Assembly: GCF_007655135.1 (NCBI RefSeq)
Contig: NC_045128.1
Coordinates: 35,186,811-35,250,810, forward strand
Origin: Punica granatum
Taxonomy: Eukaryota; Streptophyta; Magnoliopsida; Myrtales; Lythraceae
Length of the DNA stretch: 64,000 nt
Direction of reading: 5' to 3'
Shown: positions 50,763 through 64,000 of the stretch, in pieces
Numbering within the stretch: the stretch's first letter is position 1
Layout of the letters: each line of letters starts with the position of its first letter
The notes under the pieces: model-generated
Databases searched by the model: none
What the model saw: the letters and a program-made list of their open reading frames with translations, nothing else
What the model was told of the DNA's origin: nothing
Translations under genes and position numbers: made by a program

Positions 50763-52226
50763 TCATTGCTCTTTCCTAGGAAGCACCTCATGAAATCTGG
50801 AAAGGTAACTTAGGCCCACCAGAAGCTCGGTGATTGCTGCCTCGGTCTTGGCCCGGTCAGCAAAGAAGAGGGTCTGCACGAGAAGAACATTGGCCCCCAA
50901 CACCACTTGTTGCTCTTCTATATTCTGCTCGTTCTGCCATTTGATCGTGTTATGGGCTAGCGGAGCTAACCATCCCAATACGTGTGCTAGTAGCGTGCTC
51001 CACTCTGTGGCGAGGGCAGCATCATAAATGGACAACTTGAGGGCCTTGGAAGCGAACTTCAGCCTTGCCCTAATGGCAGCTCGTATAGAAAATGGTAGCA
51101 TGTTGTAGAGGTCATCTCTTGCGTCCAGACCAATCATGTGAGGCGGGGAAGAAGCAAGCTTCTCGATGAGCACAATCACATCCGCGTAATGGACCGCCAG
51201 AGCAGCTCCACCAAGTGTGTGCGGTGGGGCTGCTAGGGGCGCATGCGCACCATGATTCGAATAGAAGACAGAGAGTCGAGAATAAATTCGACTCATATGA
51301 CTCGCTCTTCTAGCTGACTCGCCCACCGTGGAATCGGATCTCTGTACCACCGGTGAGTCGATCCCCCCATGAATGCATCCCATTCCTCTCAGAGGTCCCA
51401 TGTGGGCCAACGCTTTGGTCATCCGATCCCGATCAGGTAGACTGTAGCAATATTCTGAAGGGTGAACAGATGACTGCATCATAGCAGAGAATGAGTGGCT
51501 CTGAGAAACACAATCATCGGGATCGTCCATCCCGAAGGCGTAGCTTAACCTCTCAAGTATCGTGAATATTGAGCGGGTGAGGAGATGAACGGTATAATCG
51601 TAACTTCGATTCCACGGGGACAGATCGCGAATGTTCCTCACTTCCTGTCGTTGCAACATCACCTTCTGCTGGAACTCGCATATTTTGAACTTCTCCGAAC
51701 GAGGATTCACCTTCATTCTTCGGAGAGTCTGCTCTTGCTCCAGCAGTATTTCCTCTTCTTGGATCAGCTGAAGCATAAGGCCCGCGAATCTCTCCATCTT
51801 CTTCATCTTCCTGTTCATCTTCTTCCACCGGTATTCCCATCCAAACCACTCGAGGCTGTTCCCGACCGGGTCCAGAAAGAAATGCTCCAGGCGGTGATAT
51901 GCAGGCTCCGTGCATCTCTTCCCGAGCCGGACAACTGACCGCGCGACACATACCACGCATCTGATCACTTCGTCCAATGCAATATTCATGAGGTAGTCTT
52001 CATCTTCGGAGACGAGCTTCCTGATCCCAACCGAGTTTGAGATCTCCTCCCTCAGCTTGAGAATCTCCAAATCACTCAAGCAGTGCCACAACTTCACCAG
52101 CTTCAACATCAAGCCTGCAACTTCGAAAGCCAAAATCCCGATCACTCCCTTCTCCGCCTCAGGAGCCTTAAACGAAAGACGCCAGAGGCTACTGAACCAA
52201 GTGTCCTTCCCCCTTTTCGCTCTCAT
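50763..52226 (-). CDS. DUF3475/DUF668 protein (PSK SIMULATOR-like), 487 aa
   Basis: Plant-specific protein of the family named after PSK SIMULATOR 1, members of which promote growth and are linked to phytosulfokine signalling; the biochemical activity is not known. The coding region is a single uninterrupted frame with the ATG at 52226. Residues about 30-90 (FEVAGLMLKLVKLWHCLSD) match the DUF3475 domain. A basic, coiled-coil-prone stretch follows (about 125-195). Residues about 335-430 (GGAALAVHYADVIVLIEKL) form the DUF668 domain, and the tail ends PRKEQ. Some relatives carry an N-terminal myristoylation glycine; here the start is MRAKRGKD, so that signal is absent. The family contains longer members; this length fits the shorter subgroup. 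A 5' UTR intron is likely just upstream. Confidence 0.92.
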   Translation of the reverse strand: MRAKRGKDTWFSSLWRLSFKAPEAEKGVIGILAFEVAGLMLKLVKLWHCLSDLEILKLREEISNSVGIRKLVSEDEDYLMNIALDEVIRCVVCVARSVVRLGKRCTEPAYHRLEHFFLDPVGNSLEWFGWEYRWKKMNRKMKKMERFAGLMLQLIQEEEILLEQEQTLRRMKVNPRSEKFKICEFQQKVMLQRQEVRNIRDLSPWNRSYDYTVHLLTRSIFTILERLSYAFGMDDPDDCVSQSHSFSAMMQSSVHPSEYCYSLPDRDRMTKALAHMGPLRGMGCIHGGIDSPVVQRSDSTVGESARRASHMSRIYSRLSVFYSNHGAHAPLAAPPHTLGGAALAVHYADVIVLIEKLASSPPHMIGLDARDDLYNMLPFSIRAAIRARLKFASKALKLSIYDAALATEWSTLLAHVLGWLAPLAHNTIKWQNEQNIEEQQVVLGANVLLVQTLFFADRAKTEAAITELLVGLSYLSRFHEVLPRKEQ

Positions 52227-52283
52227 CCCGATTGCCAGTCACGAACAGATTTGGACCGAGAAACTTCTTCAATTACCGAGTTC

Positions 52284-52457
52284 CTGCATCAGAGGAAATA
52301 TAAGCATGCCAACAATTAAGCAAAGACCTCTCCGCTCCCCCGTGAAAACAATGTGCTACAGAACCGAGCCTAATCTCGTACAGATAACTCGAGCATCGAA
52401 TATAAACATCACCACAGGCAAAAAGATCAGGCAATGGCAGCCCAACGGTGGACTCAC
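52284..52457 (-). other. Probable 5' UTR intron of the DUF668 gene
   Basis: On the minus strand a strong donor (CCG|GTGAGT) at 52457 and an acceptor (gatgcag|GA) ending at 52284 bracket 174 bp upstream of the ATG. The sequence above the donor is very CT-rich on that strand, as plant leaders often are. Inferred from splice consensus only. Confidence 0.45.
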
Positions 52458-54119
52458 CGGCGGACAGCTGAAGGGCATGTGCCGAGCAGCAGAGGAGAAA
52501 CAGAGGAGGGAATGAAGATGGAGTGAGAGGGGGGAAGGGGAGTAAGTTCGGCCTTGAACAGGGGGGCCGCCGTCAAATAATGGAGGCGGAGGGGGGAGAA
52601 GGCAGAGGACAAGGTGGAAGAGAAGGAAAGGGACGAAATTCGGTCCAACCGAGGAGGAATGTCTGATGGATTTTGGGGTTTATGCTGTCTGGGAGGAGCG
52701 GATCTTACAGGGAAGCGAAGAGCAGCGGAAGGAACAGACGAAGAAGACGAAGAGGAAGGAGGGGGGGAAAGGGAAGGGTCAGTGCTGGGAATCATTGTCG
52801 CTTGTCGGCTTCCTCTTTGTAGACGGTGTTGCCGGCGGAGGAGAAGCCGGTGTCTTGCCGTGGCGGAGGCGGCACAGGCCCCAAACCTCTGCCGGGATTA
52901 TGTCGGCGTCGTTGTTCGTTATGGATTCTTGGGCTGCCGGGGTGGAACAGTTGGCGTGCGATTATTTGTGTGTGTTTGTTCGAGGCCGGTCCTCCATATA
53001 TGCGCTCGTCGGGTACAGGGGGTCCCGCTCCCCCCGGTATCAACTGGGCGCATATCTCCTGGCGTATGCAATATCTGTTGTTGTTGTGATGGGCCCTTCT
53101 CTTCCCTCCCGCCGTTTGTGGTAACGCCTTTTTGTTTGAAAAAATTGATAAATTTTTTTGGGGAAAAGAAAATAAAAAATTGAAGTTTGTTCAAAATCCA
53201 TATGATATACCAATAATATAAAAACGGTTCGAAGTTCATATAATTTATTAAAAATTTAAGTAATTTACCAATTAATTTCTAAAAATATGCAACCGATTTG
53301 ATTTAGGTGTAATTTACCTAATGTTAGATATTTTACTATAAATTTAAGTAACTTATTTTACATGCTGATGCAATCATTTTATTACACTTTAAGACTTTTC
53401 CCCCTTTTATCTCTTTTTTGAAATAGCTTTTTTTTTTTTTCCTTTCATGAACTTTGAAATTCGGTGGGAGTATCTCGTGATCAAAATAAATCAAAGTTCG
53501 GACAAGAATTAATTTAGTAGATATATCTACGCCTCTCACTCAAAATGAAGAAATATTTTGTTCTAACCAAAAAAAAATGTTGATTTTCCTTTTTCTTTTT
53601 GAAAATGTTCGGCCTTTCTATACATTCTTTTCTTATTCTTTTTTCCCGGTCATATATGTCACCAGTTATCTTCCTATATGGAATTGACCATATTGAAACT
53701 TAAGAAGACGGCATGAGTTTAAAGAAAATTGGAGCGGTCGAAAGCTCTCGTAAGCAAATGCACAACTTATCATATATACATGTCAATAAGTTGTCTTAAA
53801 TTAGTAAAACTCATGAAAGTATACTTGCTAAATTTGTACTAAACTACCGAAAATTTGACAAGATACACAAAATTTAATGGGAAAAAAGTTAGTACTTACA
53901 GTTGCTTGTGCTATAATTGTTGTTCTTCTAGGCGAGCTAAGAGAGTTTTGTCAAATTCCCAACCAGCTGAAGCCCCGAGGTGCAGGTTTATGGAGCAAAG
54001 GAATATATATTTTCGAGTCAGGGCAAAGGCAAAAAGGAAAGGGCAACTCTATAGTTTCCGTTTCTCAAGCTGGCCCATGCTCTGTAGTTTCCGTTTCTCA
54101 AGCTGTAATCAAATATACT
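52458..54119. other. Leader and promoter of the DUF668 gene, then AT-rich spacer
   Basis: About 52460-52800 is pyrimidine-rich on the minus strand and is the probable 5' UTR and proximal promoter. Several plus-strand ORFs overlap here in different frames and are low-complexity artefacts. From 53150 the sequence is AT-rich. A short duplication, 'gtttccgtttctcaagct', occurs at about 54054-54071 and again at about 54088-54105. Confidence 0.45.
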
Positions 54120-54383
54120 GCTCCGTTTGTTTTCAAAGTCGTGATTTAAGATTTTAACTTTAACTTTAACTCAAAACACTACACAACAAAACACACATTT
54201 CAAAAGTCAAATTGGTGGGCCCCATATATTATTAAAATACAATCTCATTACAATTAATTATCTCTACCTTCCATTCATTTTATATTTCAAAAGTCAAACT
54301 GGTGGGCCCCATATATTTTTGTCTTCTTCTACAATCACAATCACAATCACAAATTCGTGACTTTAACTCCGAAAACAAACGCA
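54120..54383. mobile_element. Small MITE with 'ccgtttgttttc' inverted ends
   Basis: The left end gctccgtttgttttc pairs with the right end gaaaacaaacgca, and an adjacent 'gtcgtgattt' block pairs with 'aattcgtgac'. Inside, the block 'aaaagtcaaa(t/c)tggtggg' plus 'ccccatatatt' occurs twice (about 54201 and 54287). No coding capacity. The ends resemble PIF/Harbinger- or hAT-type MITEs; a target duplication was not resolved. Confidence 0.55.
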
Positions 54384-54731
54384 TTGGTGTCTATGACTGA
54401 TAGAGATATATCTACTTTATAAAATTATAGGGAAAATGTCAACACATGTCATAGTTTGAAAACAATTTTTATAGTGCATCATACTTCAAAAAATTAACAT
54501 GGTACATCAAGAAAAGTTTAAAAATTTTCACCATGCATCACGTCATTACTCTTTCGTCTAAAATTGGATTGAATGGTGATGTTATTACATTCTCATGGAC
54601 ATGATTGCACACAAAAAAACTTGAGAGATTTAAACGAAATAAATTGAATTTTTTTTTTAAAAAAAAAAGGGAAAACGAGGGGCTGATCAGGGAGCCCTTC
54701 CAGCCACCCCGCACCCCCGCCAGTAATCGAC

Positions 54732-54784
54732 CCCCGATTGGGGTCTTCGGCCTGGTCTGAGCCGGCAGGTGACCCCAATCGGGG
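54732..54784. repeat. GC-rich perfect 14-bp hairpin
   Basis: ccccgattggggtc (54732-54745) and gaccccaatcgggg (54771-54784) are perfect inverted repeats around a 25-bp loop, inside a 130-bp GC-rich island bordered by poly-A. Probably the end of a transposable element. No gene. Confidence 0.6.
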
Positions 54785-57206
54785 TGCTCAAATGATTAAA
54801 AATATGACAAAAAGAGATTGATTAGTTGGATATATCCTCCTAACTTAACCTCAATAAAGTACAAATTTGTGAAATATCATCATTGTGATTCAATATAATG
54901 TGATGTAGAATCCGTAGTGACTTCATCGATTATGTCTAATTAATTATTCAATTAAGATCGGAATCACGGGACATATATAAGGTGCAATATTTCCGCTCAT
55001 CCCTTCAAGAGTCAGTCGTCCTTGCCTAGGATATCCATTCCATGACTTATTTGTCGTTCTACTATCAAGACGTTCTTGCATATATTGTCAAAATCGTATT
55101 CGAGAAACTAAACGTTTCATTCACATGAGCAATTACTAGAGCATGCATGACGAAGCCTAGTTAGGTCGAACAGCATGCACTATTACGATTGACCCTGCTC
55201 GTAGTTGTATAGAGAGGATTTGGATTATGGTACATTTTGATGCAAGTTTTGGGAGATAAATGTCGACCGATCAACTGGGCTTGAATGAACCATACGATTC
55301 TTGTCGGCCTTAATTCTTGGGGACGGGGTGAGCGTCTAATTTTCATAGGGGCTCATGGGCCGGCTCTCCCGTTTACCTTCGGGTAGGGAACCCTTCTCAG
55401 TTTTAACCGTAAGTCAAGTCTCAGCCTTTATACCAATAAATAAATAAATAATAATTCTTTTTTTTTTGGTTAAAGAATCAATAATTTTTTTTTTAAGAAA
55501 AAGGTAATGAGAAATTCGAGCACCTTGCTTTAGAATGGGCCCTCATGTTGAACTCGAACTTGAAGGGTGAAGCAGGAAATCTCCTCTGCGATGCGAATAT
55601 TCCAAATGGCGGCGGCTGCCACCTGTATTGGGGTTTTTTTTTTTTTGTTTTTGTGTGCCGATTCCACCTGTATTGTTTAATTGCTTTGTTTTTGGGTGGA
55701 AGGACCGACTTGTTTCGATTAACCAAAGGTTTACAAATCTAATATCAAAAATTAAATTATAAAATTTTAAAAAGGCTTAAATAATTTCACTAATGAGAAT
55801 TGAATTGAAAATTATTGAATTTTCATTTGAAATCGGGTGTCATTGCATCATTCTTTTTAGGCGAAAGCACTATATCATTCTTTCTTGGTGGAAGGAGAGT
55901 TTACTCCTCATACGTGAATAATAAAACACCTTCCACAGCTTACCAAAACTACATTGATAGTACATTCATAGATAAAATGACTAAATAAATCAAACTCTAT
56001 CGTTAGGTTACAATGAGGCATTGATATGTGTGCTGCATTTTTCTTCTATTGACCATGTACGCACTTACCTTATTTCTTTCAAACATTTCTTGCGATGGAA
56101 GAAATGTCCAACGGTTATGCTTGGTGTACAATGTCAATATCTTGCATCAGATTTTTCTTTTAGGCAATTATTTTTCTTGCTACGGAAGAAATGTCCAACG
56201 ATTACGCTCGGCATACAATGTCAGTGTTTTGCGTCGGAGTTTACTCCATATCGAGCAGCTCGTTTCTAATATTGCAACGGTTATTGGTGGATGTTAATTA
56301 TTGCAGTTATTTCATACCTAGAGTAGATAATTAATGAAACGATATAGTTTTTTCGATTAAAGGGAGATTTAAAAGCCTAATATAATTAAGTAGAAATCTT
56401 CAAAAGTGAATAATTAATGTAAAATGTAAAACAACTACTAGTATATTTACACAAGTCCAATGCAGAAAAGCCCATATATCCTTGTTCATATAACAATGTT
56501 TTTTTTTTCCGTTGAAGGAGAATTTCAAACTTTGATTAAAAACCGGAGTTCAACATATTGTATTCAATATAAGTATACAGTCCCAAAAAAAGTAAGATTT
56601 TACCTTACAAATGGCGTGAAGTACACACTTGTTTCCCAATCGAAACAAGGCTCACTGCATGAGGAGCTTCGAGGCATGAGTCGGCCCATTGAATTATTTG
56701 AAGGGGAAGAAAGAATCTCCAACAAGCACGCGCATGAACCGAGAAAGTCAGCCCGATCGGGGAGTGATTTGATTTTGATTTTGATTTGTACAGTCATAAA
56801 CCACGCCCTCCCATTCCATTTGTTTATTCTTTTTTGATATAATCTTCGCTATTATTTTAATTTATAAATTATATGATTAAAAAAATTCAATGAATCTCAA
56901 CTAATTCAAATTCAAGTCGGATCGGCTAATACATGGATAAAACTCTTCCATTCACATGATTCGAATTTAAAACTTTTTCGTAAAGATGACAAGTATCGAA
57001 TTATTTAAATTAATTTACTGTGTTTATTCTAATTTATAATTGACTGAGAAAAAGACTGTTATACCTCAAAAGATCAAATTAAAAAATAAAAAAGGACAAA
57101 AAGTTATGAGAGCACATAGTTTGTTGCTCCCTCCCTTCCTCCTCCCACCTAATCGAAGAAACCGAAACCCCATCCGACGGTTCATGTCGACCTGCCCTTC
57201 CTTCTC
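54785..57206. other. Spacer before enolase, no recognised gene
   Basis: AT-rich. At 56097-56270 an 87-bp direct repeat (units starting ggaagaaatgtccaacg at 56097 and 56184) keeps an open frame through both units. No known domain. The last 200 bp are the enolase promoter. Confidence 0.45.
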
Positions 57207-57215
57207 TATAAAAAA
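57207..57215 (+). promoter_or_regulatory. TATA box of the enolase gene
   Basis: tataaaaaa about 145 bp upstream of the enolase ATG, followed by a long CT-rich leader (about 57225-57330), a common arrangement in highly expressed plant genes. Confidence 0.7.
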
Positions 57216-57352
57216 ACCTCAGACCTACTTCCCTCTCTTTGCTCGCTTCTCGTCACTCTCCGCTCTCCTCTCTAGAATTTACCGCACACCTCCTCTCTCG
57301 CTCTCGCTCGCTCTCTCGCTCTCTGTGCAGATCAGATCTCTCGTGCTCGGAT

Positions 57353-60800
<3,448 letters not shown>

Positions 60801-61210
60801 GGTGACGGAGATTATTTGCCGTATTTGTTTTAGCGAATAGCTTTTGGCTTTGTTGTGTCCTTTTTCGATGTCTGACTTGTGGATTAGCGTTGCGTTTTTG
60901 AGCTGAGACCCTTGACGAGACCTTTTGAGCTGCATTCCTAGTGGTGCTCCCCGGTAAGATGGCTACTCTCTCTAAGCAGCACTGTTGTGTGCTTCGCGTG
61001 TTTCTGGAGAAATATTAAGACAAGACAAATCATTATTTTATACAAAAGAGAAGGAGAAAGGCTTGAATTAATGTTATATCTGGCAAGGGTGTTTCAAGTC
61101 AATAACTTTAGCCGTGTTTGTTTATTATATTTAATATTATTGTTATATAAAATTTATTGTTGTTTGGCATGCGGCATGTAACACGACATTACATTGGTTG
61201 GAAGGTAAGG
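60801..61210 (+). other. Joint between enolase copies: deletion-riddled copy of intron 1 to exon 4
   Basis: From 60801 the sequence follows 57540 onward (intron 1, exons 2-4 and their introns) in the same order, but with bases missing every few positions: about 410 bp stand for about 575. Recognisable blocks are 'tgacggagatt', 'ggctttgttgtgtcc', 'acccttgacga', 'cctagtggtgc', 'ccggtaagatggc', 'ggcaagggtgttt' and 'ttattgttgtttggc'. Exons 2-4 cannot be translated here. Differences are mostly losses, with few substitutions. Confidence 0.75.
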
Positions 61211-61322
61211 CGACATCTCTTTACACCTACACTTTCGGTCTCAATTATATTTGTTCATAGCTCATGGAATGTCTTGGGTTCGTCTCTGAGCTGCAATTTT
61301 TTGTTTGTGATTGCTCTTCCAG

Positions 61323-63919
61323 GACCCAACTGACCAGACCGCTATCGATAACTTCATGGTTCAAAAACTCGATGGAACTGTAAACGAGTGGGGTTGGTGC
61401 AAACAAAAGGTAGTTCATCTCTTGTTTGGTTTGCTTCAAGTTCAATATTCATTTCCAAGATTCTTAAATATGTGAACTGTTTTGTGTCTGTTCAGCTTGG
61501 AGCCAATGCCATCCTTGCAGTATCTCTTGCTGTCTGCAAAGCTGGGGCTGCTGTCAACAAGATTCCCCTCTACAAGGTATGTTTCAGTTGTCTGAGGAGT
61601 AGTGCCACCGGTTTATGTTATCTTTTAGATGTTGAGGTATTGATTGATTCTGTCTACATGGGGCTGATCTGCCGATGTGAACTGGTGCATCATAGCATAC
61701 TATTTCCTGACTGTTGTAAGCTAGTACTCTAGTTTTTGATTTAGATATTAATAAGAGGGATATATCAATTTCCTTTCATGCAGCACATTGCCAATCTAGC
61801 TGGTAACAAGAAATTGGTGTTGCCTGTTCCTGCTTTCAATGTCATCAACGGTGGGTCGCATGCAGGAAACAAACTTGCCATGCAGGTATATTTTGACTTT
61901 ATTGACTTATTTTCTGCTTACTTGTTTGTGGTCATTCATTTTAAGTCTGATTGGCCCACCGCTTTTACAGGAGTTCATGATCCTTCCTGTGGGAGCTTCC
62001 TCTTTCAGGGAGGCCATGAAGATGGGTGTTGAAGTGTATCACCATTTGAAGGTGCGTGGCACCCTCTTATCTTTCCAGCATGTTTTGGTTAATCTGGTTC
62101 TAGTTTCCTGTCAATCTGATTCTGTTGGTTTTCTCTATTAGTGTTTGTTTGTCAATGGAGAATTCAATACGTTATCTGTAAACTGTTTGACAGAGTCCAT
62201 CAATGAATTGCTTCAAATCAAATAGTATGCGCCACCGTTTAACTCAGGTTTCATGATTGGTAGAATGAAGAATAATAATGGTTTAAATCTTGTAATTGAC
62301 TATTGCCATGTCTGCAGTGGCAAGATTATTTTGCAGGAGTCCTTTACACCTAGAAGTTCAATAAAATGTCCCAGTCCCGCTCATATTGTTAAAACTATCC
62401 ATTTAGTTGCTCAGGATAATGGTAGCAAAGTCTTGGTGTTGTTTCTATTGCAAATTGCTGTTGAATGTGACTAGTTCTGATATTAGAGTTAACACTGTTT
62501 GCCATTTCTCTCTTTCAGGCTGTTATCAAGAAGAAGTACGGTCAGGATGCCACCAATGTTGGTGATGAAGGTGGTTTTGCTCCTAATATTCAGGTCAATC
62601 TCCATTCTGTGAAATGCCCCACATCTAAATTAGTTACCTTGTTCTAGTCATATGGTGCTTGCAACATTGGTGGCTTAACCATTGCTCATTTCTGTTGACT
62701 TCAGGAGAACAAGGAAGGTCTGGAGTTGCTCAAAACAGCAATTGCAAAGGCTGGTTACACTGGCAAAGTAAGCCTTCACCACTCCTAAACTCCATGATAG
62801 TACCACATATGCTTAATATATCCAAGAGGTCTGACCATGCAGTCCAGAAGAACTGATGGTTTCTTTCTCTGCTTAGGTTGTCATTGGAATGGATGTTGCT
62901 GCTTCAGAGTTCTATGCTGATAAAACCTATGATTTGAACTTCAAGGAAGAGGTGAGCTTATATTGATGCCTCCTGTACTCCTTCAAATGCATTTTCTCGA
63001 GGTTTGGCCTACAGGCTGCTTTGAGTTTGAGCACACATATATTAAATTAGTGTCCTGCAATGTAGTTCATCCTGTGATTGTCTCTTTTGTTTGTACAGAA
63101 AAATGATGGTTCACAGAAGATTTCTGGCGAAGCTCTCAAGGATCTCTACAAGTCGTTTGTGACAGAGTATCCCATCGTGTCGATCGAAGATCCATTTGAC
63201 CAAGATGACTGGGAGCATTACTCTAAGCTGACCTGTGAAATTGGTGAGAAGGTTCAGATCGTGGGAGATGATCTTTTGGTCACCAACCCCAAGGTCAGAC
63301 CATTCATCTTTATCTCCCTAACATACTGTCTCACTATCTCTATCAGTTGCAGTATCTCTCTCTGCCTATCACTTATGAAAGCTTTTCTTGTGTGCAGAGG
63401 GTCGAGAAGGCAATTCGAGAGAAAACTTGCAATGCCCTTCTTCTTAAGGTCAATCAAATCGGGTCTGTCACCGAGAGTATTGAGGCTGTGAGGATGTCCA
63501 AGCGTGCTGGGTGGGGCGTGATGGCCAGCCACCGCAGTGGAGAAACAGAGGATACCTTCATTGCTGATCTCTCTGTGGGTTTGGCCACTGTAAGTATATT
63601 AGCATGTCTGAACTGATATTTGGAAACCTGTTTTCGCCATTGACCAATTTTCCTAGAAGCCGATTCTAATACTGCGTCTGTTGGATTAATTCAGGGTCAG
63701 ATCAAGACTGGAGCTCCTTGCAGATCGGAGCGTCTGGCAAAATACAACCAGGTTGATAAGCTCGACCAACTTAAAGAAATTTTAGATCTTTTTCCATACC
63801 ATTCTTCCCTAATCGTTCTTTTCTTTATCCATGATCAGCTTTTGAGAATCGAGGAGGAGCTTGGCGCAGAAGCTGTTTATGCTGGAGCAGACTTCCGCGT
63901 GCCAGTCGAGCCCTACTAA
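61323..63919 (+). CDS. ENO: Enolase, copy 2 (exons 5-15 intact, 5' part missing)
   Basis: Near-exact repeat of 58230-60800, continuing to the true stop. Exons: 61323-61409, 61496-61576, 61784-61885, 61971-62051, 62519-62593, 62705-62767, 62877-62951, 63099-63293, 63398-63589, 63695-63751 and 63839-63919 (TAA at 63917-63919), ending RVPVEPY. All are in frame. Together with exons 1-4 of copy 1 the locus accounts for a 443-aa enolase, the normal plant length. No promoter, ATG or usable exons 1-4 precede this copy, so it could not be expressed independently as drawn. Most likely it is the real 3' part of a single gene that the assembly has written twice. Confidence 0.92.
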
Positions 63920-64000
63920 AAAGCGAAATTATATTTGAGTGAACGAGTGTTTGCTTTTACGCGGCTCAAGTTTTTAACTTTGCTGGCAGTTTTGAGTCAT
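63920..64000 (+). other. Start of the enolase 3' UTR
   Basis: Sequence directly after the enolase stop codon, running to the end of the window. No poly-A signal is reached. Confidence 0.6.

Noticed and set aside
52454..53183. Overlapping plus- and minus-strand ORFs of 83-189 codons
   Set aside because: They lie in a purine/pyrimidine-skewed leader and promoter, overlap in several frames, and are low complexity with no recognisable domain.
53877..54149. 90-codon ORF with a hydrophobic N-terminus that looks like a signal peptide
   Set aside because: It contains an internal tandem duplication at DNA level, overlaps a MITE end, and has no conserved cysteine or peptide-hormone motif.

Overview
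The window is plant nuclear DNA, most likely from a core eudicot. The genes have GT-AG introns, encode plant-type proteins (cytosolic pyruvate kinase, LRR receptor kinase, CYP76-like P450s, a DUF3475/DUF668 protein), and sit between long AT-rich stretches full of transposon remnants. The sequence does not fix the species. No CRISPR, operon, organellar or bacterial signal was seen, and no tRNA or rRNA gene was recognised.

Layout. 1-1176 (+): 3' four exons of ribosomal protein L24. 2283-7405 (-): complete 16-exon cytosolic pyruvate kinase of 527 aa, with a Mutator-type MITE about 420 bp upstream of its start. 10247-12428 (-): two-exon LRR receptor-like kinase of 678 aa with an atypical catalytic loop. 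12.5-28.2 kb: no confident gene, but a 1.43-kb Mutator-like element with a perfect 9-bp target duplication, a 426-bp foldback MITE with a 10-bp duplication, several SINE-like copies, a direct duplication and microsatellites. 28278-32302 (+) and 47040-49127 (+): two CYP76-like P450 genes, separated by a 5.44-kb Ty1/copia retrotransposon (32470-37910, - strand, LTRs differing at 1 of 702 sites) and by a 2-kb element with very long inverted repeats (about 42265-44292). 50763-52226 (-): intronless DUF3475/DUF668 (PSK SIMULATOR-like) gene. 57353-63919 (+): enolase, present as an almost exact tandem repeat.

The most notable point is technical as well as biological. The second enolase copy repeats the first nearly base for base. 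The copies differ mainly by short indels, mostly in homopolymers, and copy 1 lost reading frame at three of these. The joint between them (60801 to about 61210) looks like the first introns and exons with scattered bases missing. The copia element, despite its near-identical LTRs, has three frameshifts, each beside a short G run. Together these suggest an unpolished long-read assembly with a false tandem duplication rather than two enolase genes.

Functionally, enolase and pyruvate kinase catalyse consecutive glycolytic steps (2-phosphoglycerate to phosphoenolpyruvate to pyruvate). They are 50 kb apart on opposite strands, and nothing shows co-regulation. The two P450s are probably paralogues in specialised (for example terpenoid) metabolism, but no partner biosynthetic genes lie in the window. 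I found no convincing new biological system; the best leads are the intact transposon boundaries, one orphan first exon, and the assembly anomaly.
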